A stretch of DNA of 64,000 nt, from assembly GCA_023213315.1 (NCBI GenBank), contig JAKCPI010015529.1, positions 78,799 through 142,798 on the forward strand, read 5' to 3'. The position numbers were made by a program, and so were the translations under genes. Source of the DNA: Euborellia annulipes. Its lineage: Eukaryota > Arthropoda > Insecta > Dermaptera > Anisolabididae. The stretch's first letter is position 1, and each line of letters opens with the position of its first letter. Below, one piece after another: positions 1-11,514 of the stretch. Under the pieces are notes generated by a model that searched no databases, was not told where the DNA came from, and was given only the letters and a program-made list of their open reading frames with translations.

Positions 1-2463
1 ATGAAGAAGAAGAATCTCATTTCCTACGACTTGTTTCTATTTTACGTGAACTACTTTTATGTAAATCTAAAAAGCGCTTCGAACTGCATCAGTAAATATT
101 TATTTTTCTTTAAAAATTAATCTTGTTCTTTACTATATTTACTATATAGCAGCGAGGAGAAGGGATATAACATTTCAATTTGACGATTCTCAAAAATTTA
201 TTATTATTTATGGGTTTTTTCATTAAATCTTAATAATGGACAAATATTTTTTTTTTCAATAATGTTAATAAAATTGAATGAAAAAACCCATAAATAATAA
301 TAAATTTTTGAGAATCGTCAAATTGAAATATTATATCCCTGCTACTCCTGTTAGCTACCACAATCAAGAATTGTTGTAAGAGGTCGTCTCATCAAAATAA
401 AGATACTCACTGAAAATTAGCTTGATAGTAATAACTTGTAAAAATGGGCCTGGGATCCTGGACTATCCCAGCCACAAAGACATACCTCAAATTTCATTTA
501 TGTTAAAACTGTTGAATTGGTTTTAGACATATCATCAATCTTCTTACTTCGGTGCCTCCTAATTGCCTTGAAGAACTAACACCTACAACAGATCATGAAA
601 GCCAGTTTGATTTTGACGGACATAACATAGAAGCTCTTTCACTTGTTGTTGATTTTCTTTCTGATCGACTTTCTGAAAGTTCACATGTAAGTTTAACGGT
701 ACTATTTTAACAAGCTGAGAACTCACTTGTGGACATAACATTTCACATGTTTTCACAAGATATAGGCCAAATGAAAAGCCAAAAATCTTGCATTTTCACT
801 TGGAAAAAATTACTTAGTTGATTTTTCTTCCTTAACTAAGGGGTTTGGAGATATGGCAGTATATGTTTAGACTGGCCCGATGTCAGACAGCAAGGTGGTT
901 AATCACTTTATATCTATTTCAAATAATAATAGACAAAAATAAAAAAATAAAATTTTTGGAGGTTACACATCTGCCATCTTTAAAATTTTGAGCCTTAAAA
1001 ATCAGCTATTTCTTATTTTAAAACCTATATTTGTTCACTTTTATTTCAGAGTTCTGGATGTTCAAAGACTGAACTACTTTGTCCACCTTTAGTTGTTGTG
1101 TTATCTTGTGCTCGAACTCATCGAGATCAACGTAAATACATCCGAAGCAGGGTTCTCCCACCCTTAAAGGATGCACGAAAAGACCTGAGGAATGCAATGA
1201 TCTTCGTGGCCAGTTAACCAAACTGTTAACTTCACCATCTTCACAGGCTAGAGATATTGCAGCTGACCTTCTTTTTGTTCTATGTAAAGAAAATGGTTTG
1301 TATAAAAAAACAAATTATTTTTTAAGAAGTATTTCAATAGTAAATAAATATATTGATTTTTTAGTCATGCGCTTAGTAAAATATACTGGATATGGGAATG
1401 CAGCCGGACTTTTGGCCAAACGAGGACTTCTTATGGGAGGCCAACCGACTTCTTCAAGTGTTTCTAATTATAGTTCCGAAAGTGAAGACAGTGAAACTGA
1501 AGAATATGCCCAAGTGAAACACCAGTAAATGTCATTTTGATTATATAAATTTATTTTAAATTTTTGCTTTTATTATATTCTCCAAAAAAATAATATTATA
1601 TACATAGATATATTTTAATTGATTAATAATCACTTTTAGAATAAATCCTGTAACTGGTTGCGTTGAACCTCTTCGAAGTGACCCAATGGCATCCATGACC
1701 GATGAACAAAAAGAATATGAAGCAGTTCAACTTGTTAATATGATGGACAAATTGCATAAGTAATTTATTATTTATTTCTTTATTTTATAGTTAAACAGTT
1801 TTTTATTTTATAGTTGATAACACTCATAACCAGGTGTATTGGCAGAAAATTATGCCGACACCGAGAAAATAAAAGAGGGTTTTTTAGTTCTAATAGTTAA
1901 AATATTATATTTTATTAATTATTTTATTTTATGCCGACACCGACACCCCATCCCTGCCCATAACTCCATAAATATCCTAAAATTTAACAAAGCTGTGAGT
2001 GTAAATATTTATAATGATGAAACGAAACAAAATTAGGTAGGGCGATAGCGACGGGGACTCGTTAGGACTCGAGGGTTTTTATGCCTTTAATTCGAAGGCT
2101 TTTCCCCTATATATAAAAAAAAAGCTATGACATGATCTGCCATGATCTGCGGGGGCCCCCCTGGACGACCATGATCTGCCCCCCACTAGATTTGATCCTG
2201 GGTACGCCCTTGGCTGTGAGTGTTTATTGTTGACGAGGCCAAACGCCGAATGAAAATAATAATTTGTCTCCTTGAATACTAATATTCAAATATATTTATC
2301 CTAAAATTTGTTAATATTTAATTTTCTTTTCAGACATGGGATCGTTCAACCTTGTAGAGTGGGTGAAGATGGGAGACCGGAACCGGTCCAACATATTCTC
2401 CAACTAGTTGAAGATTTACCCCGTCAACAAGTAAAATCTTCAAACTCGCAAGAAGATGATTAA
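1..2463 (+). CDS. ric8: Ric-8 (synembryn), 3' part, spliced, 5' partial
   Basis: Ric-8 is a cytosolic armadillo-type chaperone and exchange factor for monomeric G-protein alpha subunits. Visible exons are 1-91 (open at the window edge, frame starting at base 3), 527-686, 1050-1295, 1365-1524, 1640-1759 and 2334-2463. All internal borders are GT/AG, and phases agree except for one base missing in the third exon. Family hallmarks seen in order are a helix ending [15 protein letters not shown], then [37 protein letters not shown], an acidic Ser/Asp/Glu stretch (phosphosite-like [11 protein letters not shown]), [10 protein letters not shown] and [20 protein letters not shown], matching the C-terminal half of animal Ric-8 in order and spacing. 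The protein ends SSNSQEDD then TAA. The gene is otherwise intact, so I read it as functional. The N-terminal half lies upstream of the window. Confidence 0.95.
161..340. mobile_element. Palindromic MITE in ric-8 intron
   Basis: Two nearly perfect inverted arms of about 63 bp (161-224 and 278-340) surround a short AT loop. No coding capacity. It lies wholly inside the intron between the first two visible ric-8 exons. Superfamily not assigned. Confidence 0.75.
1174..1186 (+). other. Apparent one-base deletion (frameshift) in ric-8 exon
   Basis: The frame upstream reads ...LPPLKDARK. The frame that continues into [15 protein letters not shown] is shifted by one. The shift sits at a run of four A's, and a fifth A would give ...ARKRPEECN and would also make the exon length fit the phase of both neighbours. 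This is either a homopolymer base-calling/assembly error or a recent lesion. Confidence 0.85.
1760..2333 (+). other. Last ric-8 intron with repeat debris
   Basis: AT-rich intron containing two copies of a short ATGCCGACACCGA word and, around 2040-2255, a GC-richer patch ending in a GAGGCCAAAC word that recurs in the SINE tail near 28455. No exon seen. Confidence 0.4.
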
Positions 2464-3285
2464 GTGATCTTTTTTTTTATTTAATAATTTATATTTTTGC
2501 TTTTATTTTCAAATTGTCAGCTGATATGCTAATTTATTTTTTGAATTTTTTTATTTCTTATTTTCACTTCGTTTAACATTCTTTTTCATTTATTTAAATA
2601 ATTATATAAAATAAGTTCTCAAAACATCCAAATTTGAGGAGAAAATAATAATTTAATCTCCTTTCGCGAAGATCTCCTAAAAGGAGTATTAAGATAAATA
2701 GGAAATTGTACCATTTGTATTTGTATCTGGTATTTTGGGTACTTCCTGTGCACATAGACTTAAAGTCATGGCATGGCACACAACGCCTGCAGGAAGCATT
2801 CGACTATACTTCTACACCAATAATTGAATGCTTAACAAAATTTTAAAAGCAGCCACATTTCCAGGAACAATTATGGAACCAATGCATGAACTTGGCAGAA
2901 ATTTTTGTGATATGTGTCTTATACTAAAACACAATTCTCCATAAAATTTTATCCCAATACATTCACATTAAGCAAAACAGTAAAGGGAAAAAACTAAAAT
3001 TGAACCATGACAAAAATATAAAGGCACATCAAAAAAGATTTATTAAATAAATAACTCAAACAAAATTGAACAATTAAATATTTAATGGCTTTGCCGCCAC
3101 TCTTAATTAACAAATTGGTTCGCTCTAGGTGAGGGATCCATAAGCTGGTTTGCTGTTAGATAAATTTTCCATTTTAATGGAAAAATAAATAAATCATCAT
3201 AATATTTTACAGTATAATAATTGTATAAATAGCCAACACATCACCACAAAAATTTCAGCCAAGCTCATGTATTGGTTTTAGACTT
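2464..3285. other. Intergenic, AT-rich, no gene seen
   Basis: 3' flank of ric-8. Only short chance ORFs; no repeat boundary could be fixed before the SINE that starts at 3286. Confidence 0.4.
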
Positions 3286-3500
3286 TTTTTTTTAAACTCG
3301 CATTTTTTTCTCATTCACACTCACACTCACATACACATTCACACAGTCTTTTCGGCAACTCAGGCCATCAGACTTTGACGGTATCCGTTATTGATTAATA
3401 TACATTTTAGGGGTTCAGGCATTCTTATTTAAGCCATTTGGAATCCAAATGGCGACTTTTGGTATACGGATGGTTTAGCACGCTAAAACCCTCCGTGGGC
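3286..3500 (-). mobile_element. tRNA-derived SINE, head internally deleted
   Basis: Flanked by a perfect 12-bp target-site duplication GGTTTTAGACTT (3274-3285 and 3501-3512). Same family as the copies at 21026, 38182, 39203 and 41096: on the minus strand a tRNA-like head with A box, then a body with the ATTTAAGCCATTTGG word, then a CA-rich tail near the left end. Here the segment with the B box and one hairpin arm is deleted. Confidence 0.85.
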
Positions 3501-4157
3501 GGTTTTAGACTTATGCTTGAAAATGTGACTGCCTTTAAGATTTGTTACTCATTTGTTCAGATAATTCAATTAGTTCAAATCATATGAACATTTTTTTCTT
3601 AGAACCGAATATAATTTCTTATTCAATAATTTATTTGTAAATTTAATGTCCATGCTACGCCAGCCGACAAGATAGAGAAAAAACTAAGGGGGTACAATTT
3701 GGAAAAATTTGAGAACTTAAAATAGTAAGCATTCCGTTTCAAAAAATTTTACTTGAAAGACCACAAATTTTTAAATTTCAATTTCATTTTTTTATTTATT
3801 TATTCATATTCATACATAAATGTATATAGCATTTATTTTAAATGATTTATATTCAAAGATAGTGTTTGTGACCATAATTTATTTTAGACTTTATATACCA
3901 TATTTAATAACAAATGAAGTTCGTGGCTGTTGATTTATACAAAAGGAAGGGAGCAGAGGCAGCCAAAAAATTGAAGCCTCCTATTTTCAACAATTACCGA
4001 GATGTTTCGGAAAAACTATATTCTGCCATCATCAGTCTTTCAAATTGTATCTACCCCGGAGTTGTGATACGCAATACATTCAATCAGGTCTATTCTCTAA
4101 AAACAGACGTTAAAATTTAACATCATAAATTGAGTGTTAAAAAAACTATTCTCAAAC

Positions 4158-4933
4158 CAGGGGTGGGCAAAAGCCGGCCGCGGGCGGATCCGGCCCTTTG
4201 CTTACTTTATCCGGCCCGTTGAAAAATCCCTTTTATGCGATTTTGTTGAAATCAACAGTATAAATAATCAAATATATAAATAATAGAGTATTATAATTTC
4301 GAAGAGCCGTAACCATATCACTACTTTTATGTACGCAACATACTAGGTCTGTTCGATTATAATCTTTCATTAACTGATTTATTTCTCTCAATCATTATTG
4401 TCAGACTTGACACGTTGTGGTTACTCTGAAGAGTAACTCTCATGGGAATGATACTGAGGTGGGTTCCCGTTTCCTTCCTCAGGAGGAGGCATCTCAAATA
4501 GAGTTGGATAATTTATTGCCATGAGGTGGATTTGAACTCGAGTTGTATTCAACTCAGGATTATAAGCTCAACTCCTTTATCCCCTCGGCTAATCGCCTCC
4601 TCCACTGATTTATTTAATGACCATTAATTTAATATAATGGATCATATTTCTTTAAAAATTACGTGACATATTTTACTGGGCAAAAATTGTTCGCATGTAC
4701 ACCCAAGTAAGACAATTTATTATTACTATTATCTATTATTAACTGTCAAATTTCTTTGTCCAAATGCTTTAAAATGATACTTAGAGTGTTTTTGCCTAAA
4801 AAAACTTCTTGGGCAGGGAAAAACTCCACCCAAAACATTCGGGTGTGGAAAGCGTACGCGGTATAGTCCTGCGGCCCGGGAGACATTTTGAAAATTTCAT
4901 TTGGCCCGCCTTAAAAGTATTTGCCCACCCCTG
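4158..4933. mobile_element. Non-autonomous hAT-type element
   Basis: Ends are CAGGGGTGGGCAAA and TTTGCCCACCCCTG, a classic hAT-type terminal inverted repeat. Flanking octamers TCTCAAAC and CTCTAAAC are imperfect copies, consistent with an aged 8-bp duplication. No transposase remains. It carries a nested SINE. Confidence 0.8.
4385..4603 (-). mobile_element. tRNA-derived SINE nested in hAT element
   Basis: Perfect 12-bp duplication ACTGATTTATTT at 4373-4384 and 4604-4615. Read on the minus strand the head has an A-box-like TTAGCCGAGGGGAT and a B box GAGTTCAAATCC, so an RNA polymerase III promoter is recognisable. Different family from the SINE at 3286. Confidence 0.85.
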
Positions 4934-5645
4934 CTCTAAACCAAGTTTTAACAGCGACGTTAACATTTTACTTTTTAGCCCCAGGTGTTAACGATCCATA
5001 TGAAGATAGCTATGTTTTCTGCTTGTTCGTGTCGATAACTTCTCGCGCATGCGCATTACTATTTATTTGTTATTCTCAATCTAGTAGGCCTATCTGATAC
5101 ACCACCGTTAAAAAATGCAATTATCCAAACCAAGTTTTAACAGCGACATTAACATGTTGCTTTTATCTCAAAGCTTTTTGATTAAAGACGCCATTTTGAT
5201 GCATTAAATACGGCGTTAAAATATTAAAGGGACCTCCTAGACATGACATTAATTTTAAACATTATTGACTAAATGTTAACGCTTTGGCGTTAAAGTTTTT
5301 GCTAACAGAATAGCAATTTGAAACAAGGAGGTGTTAAAATGAATTAACGCTCATTTCAGATGTTAAAAGTCAACGTTTTTGCTTAGAGAATAGACCTGAT
5401 TATGTATTCTGAATAACTCACCGATACATTTCCATAATTGTTGAAAATCGAAGGCTTCAATTTTTTGGCGGCTCCCGCTCCGTTCCTTTTGTTCCATATT
5501 TAATACTCAATCACTATCATTCACCATTTAATCTGAAAACAATAATTTGTCTCAGCATTAGTGAGTAATTAATTCAAATAGATAGAAACAACATCCAAAA
5601 ATTTGATAATACCTGCCTACTGTTATGTGTCTCTTTATTATATTC

Positions 5646-5831
5646 TAGCGGTGTGTGATTGTTAAAAAAAATAATCGATTGTAGATTGTGGAAAAACATT
5701 CGATAGTTTCGAATAATTGATCTTAAAGAAAAAAAAATCAATTACAGTAATCGATTTTTTAACAAGAAATTATTTTTAAAGAAAAAAAATAGATAAACAA
5801 TCGGAATAATCGATTATTTTGCATATCCCTA
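5646..5831. mobile_element. MITE with AATCGATT-rich ends
   Basis: Ends TAGCGGTGTGTGATTG and, reversed, TAGGGATATGCAAAATAATC with repeated AATCGATT words inside. Non-coding. Superfamily uncertain. Confidence 0.55.
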
Positions 5832-6447
5832 GTATATACACAATAAATAAGCTGTTATCACTTTTTAAAAATAAGAAATAGATTATGCTTTTAACTTAGA
5901 ACAAAATTACAATAGATATTGAAGATATCTCAGTAATTTTATGTAGATATTTTTTTATCACTCAAAAGTGAATTAATTACGTACTTTTTTAACAAACAAA
6001 TAATAGATTAGTATTTAAAATCACCATTTTTTAATTCTAAAATTTATTATCTAGTCAAAGAATTTAGGCCAGATTCTTGCTGGCATCCCTGGGCACGGCA
6101 TCTTCCATTTCCCTTTTTCACTTTCATGGCACTTAAAAAAAAAATCTTAATAAATATAACTTTAAAAAAAAAATTCTTAAACTCTTGCTGATAGTCACAG
6201 TCGAAAGAAAGTGATTCTCATTACTAAACTAGATTAAATTGTTATTTTTTAATATTGTCGAATTATTTGAGATTAATCCATATTTACACCAAGACGCGTT
6301 TGGTGTGGACGAGGCTGAGAATTTCCAAATTATATCAATAGTAATAACTATGTATTTTGAATGGTAAACAATTCAAACTCTGAATCCAAGAAAAAAAAAT
6401 TTTTCTCTGTTATATTCCTTCCTACCGCAATTTTTTCTTAATCATTT

Positions 6448-6489
6448 GCTAACGTTTCGGCTCGGGTTTGAACCATCTTCGGAGCTACA
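6448..6489 (-). ncRNA. Hammerhead-like core, left arm
   Basis: On the minus strand CCGAAGA, then U, then a stem II GG...CC hairpin, then CGAAACGUUAGC. The GCU before the core can pair with AGC after it as a short stem I. The first core position pair departs from CUG. Confidence 0.45.
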
Positions 6490-6546
6490 AACATGCAAAA
6501 ATAATAAAAACATAAGATATTTTGTTTTTATTATTTTTCCATGTTT

Positions 6547-6588
6547 GTAGCTCGGAAGATGGTTCAAACCCTAGCTGAAACGTTAGCA
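6547..6588 (+). ncRNA. Hammerhead-like core, right arm (decayed)
   Basis: Partner of the left-arm motif: CGGAAGAUGG ... CUGAAACGUUAGC. Core bases are altered, so it is probably inactive. Confidence 0.4.
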
Positions 6589-6959
6589 AGTGATTAGGAA
6601 TTTTTATTAAATTAAATAAAATAAAATTTGGCTGCATTCTGCTTGTAAATTATTCCTTCTTATCTTTGGCATAATTCTACAGCTATAACAATATCTTCAA
6701 TTACTATTTGATCCCTCCCTGATTTCTGGTATTAATCCCATTTTCTCCCAGTGTTATCCTCACACAAGGAAAATAATCACTTTCAACATGTTAAATGCCG
6801 AATTACTTGAAATGAGAAGTTTTCGAAAAAAGTTTCATTAGAATCGCTTACATGTTAGAGGCATGCATAGTGTCTTGTGTCCCCTCCAGTATACAGTGTA
6901 TATATCAAGAGTTGCGGGAGCGACTCGATGCCGAGCAAGGAGACGAGTCGTCCCTAAGA

Positions 6960-6960
<1 letters not shown>

Positions 6961-6991
<31 letters not shown>

Positions 6992-7010
6992 GTAGTATAT
7001 ATATATATAT
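6961..7010. repeat. (TA)n microsatellite
   Basis: Alternating TA tract interrupted once by AGTAG. Confidence 0.9.
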
Positions 7011-7441
7011 GAAAATATAGGGACGTGAAAAAATTTTTTGAGAAACTTTTCTCTTTCTGGGCGAATATCTCTAAAAAGTTTTAAGATATCGAAGCCAAAT
7101 TTTTTTTTATAAAACCAGAAATAAATAAGGATTATTTTGAGCACAAAAGTTCTAGATTAGTTGATGTTAGATGTTTTTTGGTTTTGTTTTTCTGGTTGGT
7201 CGACTATCTTTCACTGGAATACCCTTGAAACGGACAGACAAGTCCATTGATGAGGCTTTTCTCTAGTAGCTCGTTAATATCAATAAATGGATTTAACTTG
7301 CCACTAACTGTTTTTGAAATAACTATCTCCCTTTTGAATTGAGGTTTTGAATTTCTAGTGAGATTTTTTCTCTTTGAACCTTAAATTAATCTTTTCTTCT
7401 CATTTTTGGTCCACTCCTTTTCTCTATTGATTTAGGAAAAT

Positions 7442-7646
7442 TTAAGGTCATTTTCCACTCGATCGTGCCGCTGTGATACGATGCCGTCGGCCGTAATCGC
7501 TCAAACGGACTTGCTATTTAAATAGCATTGGAGAGGCCGTTTCAATTTCCATTAAACTTGCTGAGCCGACTGCTCTTTAAATAGAAAGTCCCTATGAGCG
7601 ATTACAGCCGACGGCAGCGGCACCAGCTAGTGGAAATTGGCCTTTA
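7442..7646. mobile_element. MITE with GC-richer inverted ends
   Basis: About 55-bp imperfect inverted arms, TTAAGGTCATTTTCCACTCG on the left against TTAAAGGCCAATTTCCACTA reversed on the right. Both contain GCCGTCGG(C/T) and end in AATCGCTC. Non-coding. Confidence 0.7.
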
Positions 7647-9412
7647 ACAGTATAAAAACGTTATGCAAAAATTTTGATCTGATATTCTTTGTAAGTGACC
7701 AAATAATGATACTCGATTAACCATCGATTGTTTCCTGTTTCTCATTTCTTTTTTTTTTTTTAGATGATCGTAGAATATATAGTACAAGTTATTATAATTA
7801 AACTACTTATTTATGCAGAGAGAGGGGGCCACTTACGAGCCAACATAGAAGTCAGGAGAGAGGAAAAAATGAGTCATTGATGCTGAACTTTGAGTGAATA
7901 TAAAAATTAAATTATAAAAAATAAATTAAACTTTTGAATCAAAATAATCATTTCCACCCTTTTTTCAAATGCCAGAGCTTGGAAGATTTTTTTATTAATG
8001 AGAAGCACTTTCTTAGACAGTCGTTTTAACTAAAAATAAAATTTTAAATTTAGAATAAATATTAAACTAATAATAATCTGTGTCCACGCCTTTTTTTTAT
8101 ACATTAAGACCTCGATTAGTATGATTAATAAATGTTTCTTACAACTCTACAATGTATTCTACTTATATTAAACAACCACAATTGACATTAACTCCTACTA
8201 GCAAACATCCATTGCCAGATGTTAATTCAAATTAGTACTAATCGAGTGCTCGTATATGCATTAATCAAAAGCCCAAATTTTTCACTAAATAAGAGTTGTG
8301 CGAAAAAAATATCCTGCAAATCCATTATTTATATATTTCATAATATAGATATTTTTTATATATATTTTTAAAAATTGATTATAAATAAATTGAAAAAAAA
8401 ATTATTAATTCATCATTAATAAGTCGAAAAGTAAAAAAAAACAGTTTATAATAATATAAAATAAACATTATCACTTATGTATATTATGTACATGTAGCTA
8501 TAATGAAAATATAATTATTTACATTGGTGTTCCAAGAGCTATCTGCAACAATTTGAAACAATCGGAGGAATACGCAAACGTATCCACTGACGGAAGGAGA
8601 TTCCTCTTGGAACAAATCTATATATTGTTCATAAATAAATAATTAATTTCAATTAATTTATTGCGAAATTTATTATGAATTCTGATTAATTATTTATTTA
8701 TTTTATTTATATTTAGTGAAATATAAAAAAATCCACCTAAGAGGTTTTTGCTCTTTTTAGGCATTTAAATGTAAATAAATAAAGAAAATAATAAATATAA
8801 AATTAAACTTTAATATCTGCATTTTATTGGAATCTTACTTTGATTCAAATTAAATATCCATATTTTCCGAATTTTCTCTGATTGTAAATAGAAATTTTAA
8901 AAATCTGGTACTAACCGCATATAATACAACTTTCTTTTACTTTCTATAACTTATATAATCGAAAGTTGATGATGATATGTTGTCCCAGTATTTTTTATGA
9001 TTTCTTACCTGTATATATGTTAATATATATAGAGAGAAAGAATTTGATTCATATATTATTCCCTCTTTTGATATAAAAAGTTGAGATTTTGCAAAGAGCT
9101 CTAGAATATCACGCATGAATATTTTAGCACTTAGGCCACACCAAATTGGGCCCTCTGTGCCTCTGGGGTGAGATCTTTTCCCACTTTCCTACAGGAGACT
9201 TCGGCACTTTTTAGAATTATTTGCGGCAAGCTGGTGTTAAGACTTCGGACTCTGTAATCAACCGCTTATCCACTTGTCTCCTCGAAGCGAACATCTTAAA
9301 ATCATAATCAAATTTTGCAAAAATAATATCAGATATGATGAATTCAGTCCGATACTCGAATCAGTCAATCCAAATCAAAGCACATTTTTTGTTGTTAATT
9401 ATTACGTATAAT
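7647..9412. other. Intergenic, small palindromes only
   Basis: AT-rich. Two small inverted-repeat units: 8104-8257 (ends AAGACCTCGATTAGTA and TACTAATCGAGTGCT) and 8528-8614 (GTTCCAAGAG against CTCTTGGAAC). A stretch at 9115-9300 is more balanced in GC but has no recognisable ORF or Pol III boxes. Confidence 0.45.
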
Positions 9413-9659
9413 TAGAGAGCGAAAAAATAGTCTTTCGAACTTTTGTCAATTTTGAGACTTTTCCAGATTTTCTTCACTGATCTCATAAAAAGAAACATTT
9501 TTTGAGATTTTCCAAACGACTTTTTTGCTTTTTTGCCTGTCAGAGACTTTTTTTTTTTGAAAAAGTGCCTTCTATGACCGACTTTTTTTCAAATTTTTTA
9601 ATATAATATGCTTTTTTTTTAATTTTGCATTTTCGGCTGAGGCCATTGAGTTTTTTTCT

Positions 9660-9790
9660 TTTTTTTTTTTTAAATTTATTTATGGTCTTTTTCGGCATCG
9701 AGACCCGGTCCCTATTTATTTCAATTGATTTGTATCCAAATCAATTAATATATAAGGTTTTCGGAGAAAAATACACCAGCGGTTGCTTTC
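9660..9790 (-). mobile_element. SINE 3' tail fragment
   Basis: Reverse of a tail seen again near 19340, 36425 and 53350: AATAAATAGGGACCGGGTCT followed by GATGCCGAAAAAGACC. The tRNA-like head is missing or unrecognisable here. Confidence 0.55.
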
Positions 9791-9990
9791 CACATTAAAA
9801 TAATTTATTTTGCAAATCATACTTTGAATACACACAAATGACTCCCAAGCAGCTCTGGAGTGAACATTTCCCTACCTTCATAAAAATAAAAATAAAATAA
9901 TACAATCGTTTATTGCAAAATAAATATTTAAAAAAATCAATTAATTTTTCCTTTCTCTTATCTTAATATGCATATTAGGGTTATCCTGAT

Positions 9991-10077
9991 CGGGGGGGGG
10001 CGGGGGTCCGGGGGGGGGGGGGTTTTTTTTGGTTAGGGGTTTTAATTAAAGTTTTGGGGGGCCCCCCCCCCCCCCCA
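9991..10077. repeat. Clustered G and C homopolymers
   Basis: Runs of nine or more G, then of C, within 90 bases. They could fold as a hairpin or G-quadruplex, or be a read/assembly artefact. The minus-strand ORF across them is low complexity and not a gene. Confidence 0.7.
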
Positions 10078-10655
10078 TAGAGGTCATATTTTTTCCATCG
10101 CCTTTGAACTTTGAGAATTTTCAAGATTTTCCTAAAACTTCTTCCCTTTGTTTTCGTCCACAAGGGACTAAATTAATTTCAAATTACAATAAAACTAGAA
10201 ATTTATTATTTAGAATCTTTTATTGCTTAAAATTACCTCAAATAATACATATTTAATAGAACGAATAGGGATAGATTAAATTGTTTCATATGTCAAAGTT
10301 ACTCAGCATATTTCTTTTTCATTTCATATTTATTTGTCAATCGTATTTTTCAGTTCGATTATATAAAATTATATTTAACAAATATGTGAGTAGTTTAGTG
10401 TTTAGCCAAATTTGAATTGAGGTATTCATGAATATCAATACTTATTCAAATGAATAGGTCTCAAAAATTATTTAAATTATTAAAATTATAAACAAGGTGT
10501 CCGAGTTATCAAAAGAAATTGTAAAGTGCTTCAAGGCTGTATTTCTTTTACTTTGAAGAATTTAAAGTGGCTGTTGTATTTAAACAGTAGATAGGAAAAG
10601 GAGAATGCAGCCAGGTATTGAGTCTCCACGAAATTAAACTCTCTGTTCAGGAAAT

Positions 10656-10952
10656 GTGGGTCAAACAGGGTGTAATATTAAACAAAGGATGGCGGGTCAT
10701 CGAAGTAACATAAAATGCAAAAAAACATGCACTGCGCTTTGCATGCATTCGTTAGAAAACAATCACAAATTCGACATCGATAATCCAAAAATTCTCATGC
10801 AGGTGAATAATACATCGAAACGTTTGTTTGCTGAGAAATGCTTTATCAAGGCTTTGGGGGAGAGAGCAATTAATTTCCAGACTGACTGTGTTGGACTCAG
10901 CAATTTTTATATTTCATTTCTCGATGGCCTGGGAGACACGTTGTGTGTGTGA
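10656..10952 (+). pseudogene. Penelope-like GIY-YIG endonuclease fragment
   Basis: The open frame begins VGQTGCNIKQRMAGHRS, the second half of a GIY-YIG motif ((Y/V)GQTGR...H). It continues through HSLENNHKFDIDNPKIL and RLFAEKCFIKA to INFQTDCVGLS, the standard order at the C-terminus of Penelope-like reverse transcriptases. The reverse transcriptase and the first half of the endonuclease are missing because the inverted arm begins immediately upstream, and there is no credible ATG. A remnant, not a host gene. Confidence 0.8.
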
Positions 10953-11467
10953 ATAAGAAATTGAGGCAATAATTAACGATAGTAAAAATTTTTACTTCTA
11001 AATTAAATAAAATATGAAAGAATTTAAATAATTTTATATTTTTTCATAAATATTACTATTAAATGTGCCCAATGGGTCAATGCATTCACATTGGCTTATT
11101 ATCTATAGGATCTGCTTGATTTGATCGATTAATATGTAAACAAAAGGTTTCGGCATCCCATCTCAGTGTCACCGACCCCACTAAGAGGTCATTGCTTAAC
11201 ACATCGAATATAAATATTTAATGTGAATGAATTTATTTCATTAATCAAAACAACTTTGTATCTCTGACTTGGCGCTCTGTATATATTACTGATAAGCATT
11301 GCATTGTATTTTTGTACAAACAATTAATGTATAATAATACAGACTTTATGACAACTCCACTATTGACTCAATGCTTTGCTATTTGAGTTCATACTGTATG
11401 TATATATTGTTTGTAAACATATATAAATGAATTATTTTACTAACTGTACGATGCTTTCAGCTCAACT

Positions 11468-11514
11468 ATTGGACTGAGGATGGTTTTATCTCATTAAAGC
11501 CGAAACTGTTTCCT
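11468..11514 (+). ncRNA. Hammerhead-like core at Penelope-like 3' end
   Basis: GGA-CUGAGGA-U-stem II (GGUUUUA/UAAAGCC)-GAAAC, followed by UGUUUCC. The stem II strands pair over 7 bp with a G-U pair. A GGA/UCC stem I is possible. The retroelement context supports the hammerhead reading. Confidence 0.5.

Larger units (their letters stand above)
3914..5500. mobile_element. Foldback element with coding-like inverted arms, split by a hAT element
   Basis: Inner inverted ends start CAGGTCTATTCTCTAA at about 4086 and, reversed, end near 5398. Outer flanks are inverted too (about 3930-4060 against 5410-5500). Both outer arms encode nearly the same peptide, AAKKLKPPIFNNY on the left and AAKKLKPSIFNNY on the right in reverse, so the arms derive from a coding sequence of an unidentified element. 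The interior holds repeated GTTAAC-containing words. The 776-bp hAT element interrupts it. Confidence 0.55.
6427..6601. mobile_element. Inverted-repeat element carrying two hammerhead-like cores
   Basis: Arms 6427-6510 and 6521-6601 pair almost completely around a short loop. Each arm carries the motif listed separately, reading outward from the centre. Confidence 0.7.

Noticed and set aside
1018..1221. 67-codon minus-strand frame
   Set aside because: Antisense shadow of the ric-8 exon 1050-1295.
1839..2036. 65-codon frame in the last ric-8 intron
   Set aside because: Lies between two exons that join in phase without it.
9981..10163. 60-codon minus-strand frame rich in Gly/Pro
   Set aside because: Created by G and C homopolymers; no protein signal.
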